Positions 28,298-32,317 of a stretch of 32,317 bases of DNA are shown piece after piece. Numbering within the stretch: the first letter of the stretch is position 1; each line of letters begins with the position of its first letter. The notes beneath the pieces were generated by a model that was not told the origin of the DNA, searched no databases, and saw only the letters and a program-made list of their open reading frames with translations. Source of the DNA: CAZWRN01 sp964636275 (GTDB taxonomy: Bacteria > Patescibacteriota > Microgenomatia > Daviesbacterales > UBA10151); the NCBI GenBank assembly GCA_964636275.1, contig CAZWRN010000015.1, forward strand, positions 1 through 32,317, in the 5' to 3' direction. Made by a program: the position numbers and the translations under genes.

Positions 28298-30571
28298 TTA
28301 GTATTGACCATATTCAAAGCGGATAAATCGGCAGGAATCGGTCTCTACAATACTAGTATAATAAGAGTCTGTAAGAGTATCTAGCTGTAGATTGTTTTGA
28401 ACCAATTTTTCGGAAGAAAAATTGACCTTTTCTCCCAAAATCCGATCGGTTTCACTGCTATACAACTTGGATCCAGCAGCCAACAGATTTTGATCCAAAT
28501 TGGCGCTGATTGAAGCAGTTTTTGGTGTGCATTTGATAGTTGAAAATACTCGATAAACGGCATTTGGGTCAAAAGCAGGGGGATTTACTTTCCAACTGGA
28601 TCTATATCTAACTTTACCATCTGTTGTCGAGACAATTTCTGGGACTATATCCGAGGATGAGGCCACAATTGTTCCAGTGTTTGGATTGTTTTTGGAGGAT
28701 TTAGCGATCTGAAACTTCATTGATTCGACTTTGGCTCTAGATACATCGGTGCCTTCGACTTTGGCAAAAGATTCAAATTCAAACTGCGATGAGGAGGGGT
28801 TTTTTAAATTTAGAGCATTAAAGCCATCACATTTACACATCGCTTCATTAAATGGCGGTTGGCAGACATTTTTTCCGCTTAGATCAGGCGCACATTCAGT
28901 ACAACCATCTTTGGCTGTGCCACAGTAAACGCTACTGGTACATGAAACATTGCAAGCTGGAGGCTTTTGACATGAACCAGCCACACAAGCAGTACAGCCA
29001 TCTTTAACAGCTCCGGCGCATTGATCGTCTCTAGTACAGCCTGAATTACAAGCCACAGGCGGCCGGCAAACAGTTCCTGTCCCGGCATCATTTGGTATAC
29101 AAGCAGTACAGCCGCTGGTTGATTTCTCACATTCACTACTTGATGTACAGCTTTCATTGCAGGCTGGTGGAGGAGATGGAGAAGGTGATGGAGTCGGTAT
29201 TGGTGAAGGAGATGGTTCAGGTGGACCACAAACTACATTTTGTTCAACCGTAACTTCTCCGTTTGGCACTCCAATCCCGCTCACAGGAGACATCATACTT
29301 ATTCTTGAATGAAAGCTCGGACTAACCATACAGGCTTCCCCATTGTAAGTTGCACTAAATGTCATCGGGTTGCAGAGACAAGAAAGTTCAAGATGTGATC
29401 CAGTATTATATTTACCGTCACTTCCGGTAACCTCAGTTCGGCCATTTGGCTTATTACAGTTATTCAAAATATTGATTCTTACCCCCGGTAAAGGCAGACC
29501 TGTCACCGTTGTTGCCTTACCAATCCAGGCGCCCGATCTGGAACCATTGTTGTCATTGTTGTTGTCCTGAGAATTATTCTGATTGGATCCATTATCATTA
29601 TCCTGAGCGTAAATCTCTTGAATTGTGAGATAATTTAGCAAACTGGTATTTTGACTGATCGAGATGTCAGTCTCTTTCTTTTTGATCTCCAGCCATTGAT
29701 CATAGTTGTTGTACTCTGGATTTATCGATTTGAAATCAACCTGGGAAAAAATATACAGCTCTTCCTGTGGTTTACCATCTCTAAGTATTCCACCACCCAA
29801 ATAAAGTGGTGTTAGTTGACCAGGTTCAGTCTGCCACACCAGTTCATTGAATTCAGGCCAAAAAGTGGCTGGACTGTTTTTGTAATATTTAAATCTCGCT
29901 AGCGCATTTGACTGCCAAGCTGGATCAATAGTGCCAATACTTTTATCGGCTTTGATCTTTTCCCCTGCTTGATCAATGGTGATCTCCCCGCTTTTTACCT
30001 GATCATAAAGTGGTTTAATTTTGGAGTAAGCGAGTTTTTTACTATTTTCTATTCCTCCAGGGCCAATAAATCTGTTGTTGTAAAACCAAACCATCACTGT
30101 TTTACCCTCAATTACATTGCCCTGACTATTTATTTTTTGAATTAACTGCCCAACTGCCTCAGTCCGCTTTAAATAATCCTCCTGAGATAGTGATCTACCG
30201 TCTGGATAATCTGAGATTAATCCCTCCTGTTTGGCAGCAGCCAAAGTGACTTGATCATCTATCATTTTTTGCGTAATCGCTTTTTCTATCTCTGCCGATG
30301 GCGTTCCTGGATAAAATTTTAATTCATTATTTAGATAATTAGCGGTTAATTCTACTCCTCCTACTTTGGCAATAACTGCTTCTTCATCAATAGTATTTTC
30401 TTTTTGAGACCAAAAAAGGGTCACCAGAAGACCGGCAATCATTATAGGCACCAAAACAGTGATTATTTTTTGTTTTCGGGATAAATTTTTAATTTTTGTC
30501 AAAAATGAATCCGCGGGTTGAGCTGGTAACTGATTTATTTCTGGCTCTTTGGGAGTATTTACTGTATCCAT
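28298..30571 (-). CDS. Membrane-anchored foldase-like protein with carboxypeptidase-regulatory-like and Cys-rich repeats
   Basis: A 757-residue surface protein. Membrane helix at about 37-53; then residues about 62-300 resemble the SurA/PpiC foldase N-region (EEAVIAKVGGVELTANYLNN, ITQKMIDDQVTLAAAKQEG). A low-complexity Asn/Gln/Asp stretch is followed by a carboxypeptidase-regulatory-like beta domain at about 340-390 (GKATTVTGLPLPGVRINI). A Pro/Ser linker runs about 450-469, then three Cys-rich repeats at about 470-580 and the C-terminal module (about 580-757) ending RFIRFEYGQY. The last two parts are paralogous to the gene at 25146-28214, which lies downstream on the same strand, so they arose by local duplication. 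The catalytic prolyl-isomerase core is not clearly present; a chaperone role is only a possibility. Confidence 0.72.
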   Translation of the reverse strand: MDTVNTPKEPEINQLPAQPADSFLTKIKNLSRKQKIITVLVPIMIAGLLVTLFWSQKENTIDEEAVIAKVGGVELTANYLNNELKFYPGTPSAEIEKAITQKMIDDQVTLAAAKQEGLISDYPDGRSLSQEDYLKRTEAVGQLIQKINSQGNVIEGKTVMVWFYNNRFIGPGGIENSKKLAYSKIKPLYDQVKSGEITIDQAGEKIKADKSIGTIDPAWQSNALARFKYYKNSPATFWPEFNELVWQTEPGQLTPLYLGGGILRDGKPQEELYIFSQVDFKSINPEYNNYDQWLEIKKKETDISISQNTSLLNYLTIQEIYAQDNDNGSNQNNSQDNNNDNNGSRSGAWIGKATTVTGLPLPGVRINILNNCNKPNGRTEVTGSDGKYNTGSHLELSCLCNPMTFSATYNGEACMVSPSFHSRISMMSPVSGIGVPNGEVTVEQNVVCGPPEPSPSPIPTPSPSPSPPPACNESCTSSSECEKSTSGCTACIPNDAGTGTVCRPPVACNSGCTRDDQCAGAVKDGCTACVAGSCQKPPACNVSCTSSVYCGTAKDGCTECAPDLSGKNVCQPPFNEAMCKCDGFNALNLKNPSSSQFEFESFAKVEGTDVSRAKVESMKFQIAKSSKNNPNTGTIVASSSDIVPEIVSTTDGKVRYRSSWKVNPPAFDPNAVYRVFSTIKCTPKTASISANLDQNLLAAGSKLYSSETDRILGEKVNFSSEKLVQNNLQLDTLTDSYYTSIVETDSCRFIRFEYGQY

Positions 30572-30649
30572 AAACTATCTATTAATTTAACTTACACTAT
30601 CTGTGAACTAAAAAAAAGCTCTGAACTTAAATTCGTCAGCTGGAGCAGT

Positions 30650-30655
30650 TATACT
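30650..30655 (+). promoter_or_regulatory. -10 box of the ABC permease operon
   Basis: TATACT (30650-30655) lies nine bases before the ATG at 30665, so the mRNA leader is very short and has no Shine-Dalgarno sequence. No good -35 is seen. It is in the divergent gap to the minus-strand surface gene. Confidence 0.4.
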
Positions 30656-30664
30656 TAAAGACAT

Positions 30665-31471
30665 ATGAGATCTTTAAAGAAGTATCTGGTCTTTTTTAGC
30701 CTCAACTGGCAGGGACTTTTGACTTATCGTTTTGATACTACAATCTATGCCCTGACCAGCCTGGTGACTCCCTTTTTGGGCTTGTGGGTCTGGCTGGCTG
30801 TCCAAAAAGGCAATCCATCTCTCAGTTATAATCGTGAGGAAATTATCTTTTATTTTCTGGCTGTCGCGATCTGCTCTTCATTTACCACCGCTTGGGCGGC
30901 TTATTTTATAAATGATGATATCAAAAAAGGAAATTTCTCCAAATTTTTGATCAAACCATACACTGTTTTAGAACAATCAATGATGAATAATATTGTCGAA
31001 AAAGTTTTTAAACTAAGTGTGATTGGCACTGCATTAATAACCATTGGTCTGGTATTTACTTTGACTGACCAATTTTCTCTACCTATATATATCGAATATC
31101 TCCCCTTAAGCCTGTTGGCACTAGTCGCCGCACTTTTAATGATCAATTTTTTGGATGTGTCGATGGGACTGGCTGGTTTTTGGATGGATGATATCGATTT
31201 TTTGACCGGCACTTTTTTTACAGCGGATGCTTTATTGTCTGGTAAAGTCGTGCCAGTCACATTTTTACCCAATTTTTTACAGCAAATTGGTTTTTTTCTC
31301 CCTTTCAGATACACTGTCTCGTTTCCAATTGAACTGATGCTTGGAAAATTGACGACTGGTGAGATAATTAGTGGTTTTTTTGTCCTATTTTTTTGGACCG
31401 TCTTTTTTTGGAATTTGCAAAAATTTTTGTACAAAAAAGGGGCTATTCGGTATAGCAGCTATGGAGGTTAA
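30665..31471 (+). CDS. ABC-2 type transporter permease (first of a pair)
   Basis: A 268-residue integral membrane protein with about six helices. The N-terminus MRSLKKYLVFFSLNWQGLLT, the segment INDDIKKGNFSKFLIKPYTV and the C-terminal FFLPFRYTVSFPIELMLGKL match the ABC2_membrane_6 (DUF990) exporter permease family. These usually occur as two different permeases plus an ATPase. The second permease follows with stop and ATG touching. The ATPase is not within the window and probably lies just beyond the right edge. The substrate is unknown; relatives include viologen- and daunorubicin-type efflux systems. Confidence 0.88.
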   Translation: MRSLKKYLVFFSLNWQGLLTYRFDTTIYALTSLVTPFLGLWVWLAVQKGNPSLSYNREEIIFYFLAVAICSSFTTAWAAYFINDDIKKGNFSKFLIKPYTVLEQSMMNNIVEKVFKLSVIGTALITIGLVFTLTDQFSLPIYIEYLPLSLLALVAALLMINFLDVSMGLAGFWMDDIDFLTGTFFTADALLSGKVVPVTFLPNFLQQIGFFLPFRYTVSFPIELMLGKLTTGEIISGFFVLFFWTVFFWNLQKFLYKKGAIRYSSYGG

Positions 31472-32257
31472 ATGAAGTATCTAAAACTTTTTTATGCACT
31501 GTTTCGTCATTCTTTAAAAAGGTATCTTGAGGATAGAACCGGTGTGATCGGTTTTACATTTTTTACAACAATTAATTTTTTTCTTCAAATCTATATAGTA
31601 TCTATTTTGTTTACAAACACTCAATCTTTGGCAGGATGGAGTAAAGAGGAGGTTTTTTTACTGGTTGGAATTTTGAGACTGATGACTACATTTTTTAGTT
31701 TATTTTTTCAAAGAAGTATCAATCATCTGGTCGGTGAAGTAAAAATGGGCAACTTGGATATTATCCTAACCAAACCAATCAGCTCTCAGTTTTATTACTC
31801 ATTTTTTCTAATGCGAGCTTTTGAGATAGTCAATCTGTCTGTTCCGCTTATTTTTATCTGGTATGCCTTGTCCATGCTCTCTGTGTCATACTTTTGGTTT
31901 CATTTATTTTTAATGACAATTCTGATTGGATGCGGAGTTGTAATTTTTTATAGTATTTATATCTCGGTAGCATCCCTGGTATTTAGATTTGGCCGTTTTG
32001 ATTCTTTTCCCAGTATTTTTAATATTCTGACAATTCCGTTAATTGCGCCAACTGATGTATATGGTTATTCAGCCAATTTAGTTCTAACTTTTCTGCTGCC
32101 ACTCGCTTTTGTGGCTACTATCCCAGCCAAAATCATGGTCGATAAATCCAGTCCTCTGTTGACCTTACTCGGGATTGTTATTGCTGGTATTTGTCTCTAT
32201 ATTGCGTCTCGTATCTGGAATCGATCAATCAGACACTATTCATCAGCTAGCTCATAA
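31472..32257 (+). CDS. ABC-2 type transporter permease (second of a pair)
   Basis: A 261-residue integral membrane protein of the same ABC2_membrane_6-type family as its neighbour. Typical segments: YALFRHSLKRYLEDRTGVIG, LLVGILRLMTTFFSLFFQRS, VGEVKMGNLDIILTKPIS (the cytosolic coupling region GxLDxxLxKP) and the periplasmic/membrane segment FGRFDSFPSIFNILTIPLIA. The ATG follows the stop of the first permease directly, so the two are made in equal amounts for a heterodimer. A cognate ATPase must be encoded elsewhere, likely next to the window. Confidence 0.88.
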   Translation: MKYLKLFYALFRHSLKRYLEDRTGVIGFTFFTTINFFLQIYIVSILFTNTQSLAGWSKEEVFLLVGILRLMTTFFSLFFQRSINHLVGEVKMGNLDIILTKPISSQFYYSFFLMRAFEIVNLSVPLIFIWYALSMLSVSYFWFHLFLMTILIGCGVVIFYSIYISVASLVFRFGRFDSFPSIFNILTIPLIAPTDVYGYSANLVLTFLLPLAFVATIPAKIMVDKSSPLLTLLGIVIAGICLYIASRIWNRSIRHYSSASS

Positions 32258-32317
32258 AAAGTGATTAGTAATTAGCGTATAGCGATTAGAGGGTAATTCA
32301 GGGTTTTATTAACTATT
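32258..32317. repeat. Low-complexity spacer with imperfect ATTAG-type repeats
   Basis: After the permease stop the sequence runs GTGATTAGTAATTAGCGTAT AGCGATTAGAG, imperfect repeats of ATTAG and GCGTATA-like units, up to the window edge. It is similar in character to the heptamer array at the other end. No gene or terminator is seen. Confidence 0.5.

Noticed and set aside
1..32317. Recoded UGA, as in Gracilibacteria and SR1.
   Set aside because: UGA serves as the terminal stop of real genes (for example pheA) and no conserved Gly position is filled by an in-frame UGA in the main genes.
1..32317. CRISPR array or cas genes.
   Set aside because: The only tandem repeats are a spacerless heptamer array and low-complexity spacer repeats; no cas-like protein is encoded.

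Overview
The window looks like a genome segment of a Candidate Phyla Radiation bacterium, most likely Microgenomates (OP11). The reasons are the AT-rich, compact layout, small surface-protein families anchored by an N-terminal helix followed by an 'RQTQLRPQAS'-type juncture, cohesin/LamG/dockerin surface proteins, several starts right behind a -10 box, and heptamer-type spacer repeats. This assignment is inference from protein style; no rRNA is present. UGA is used as a normal stop (for example in pheA), so the code is standard.

Layout. (1) 1-2238: heptamer repeats and a membrane-anchored cohesin-LamG-cohesin-dockerin protein. (2) 2354 to about 9200: a small integrated element beside a tRNA-Trp(CCA) gene. 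It holds a serine recombinase (broken into two frames) whose last codons are read from the antisense of the tRNA, a two-gene primase-helicase (CHC2 zinc finger plus Toprim/ATPase), a DNA-binding-like protein behind a two-state leader, a small-terminase-like protein, two membrane-anchored proteins and a divergent Xre regulator. There is no large terminase, portal or capsid gene. The gene content resembles phage satellites of the PICI type; that reading is an inference.

(3) 9245-20384: an aromatic amino-acid region. Prephenate dehydratase (pheA) is followed by a T-box leader and an operon of a glycosyltransferase-like protein, a GH10-like glycosidase and an APH-like kinase. Next come tyrosyl-tRNA synthetase with its own promoter, then a classical ribosome-mediated attenuator (a leader peptide full of Phe and Tyr codons, antiterminator, terminator), a DAHP-synthase-family enzyme, a PhzF-family isomerase, an EamA exporter and a GT2 glycosyltransferase. 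Two different RNA mechanisms that appear to sense aromatic aminoacylation lie within 6.5 kb.

(4) 20385-22783: a region with debris. Three degenerate copies of one short coding module (copy 1 lies at 17523-17699) flank small genes: a hypothetical protein, a nucleoside deoxyribosyltransferase-like protein and a pilin-like anchored protein. (5) 22773-30571: a minus-strand block with a small membrane protein, a class II photolyase and three surface proteins, two of which share Cys-rich repeats and a C-terminal module. (6) 30665-32257: two ABC-2 type permeases, presumably served by an ATPase outside the window, then a low-complexity spacer.
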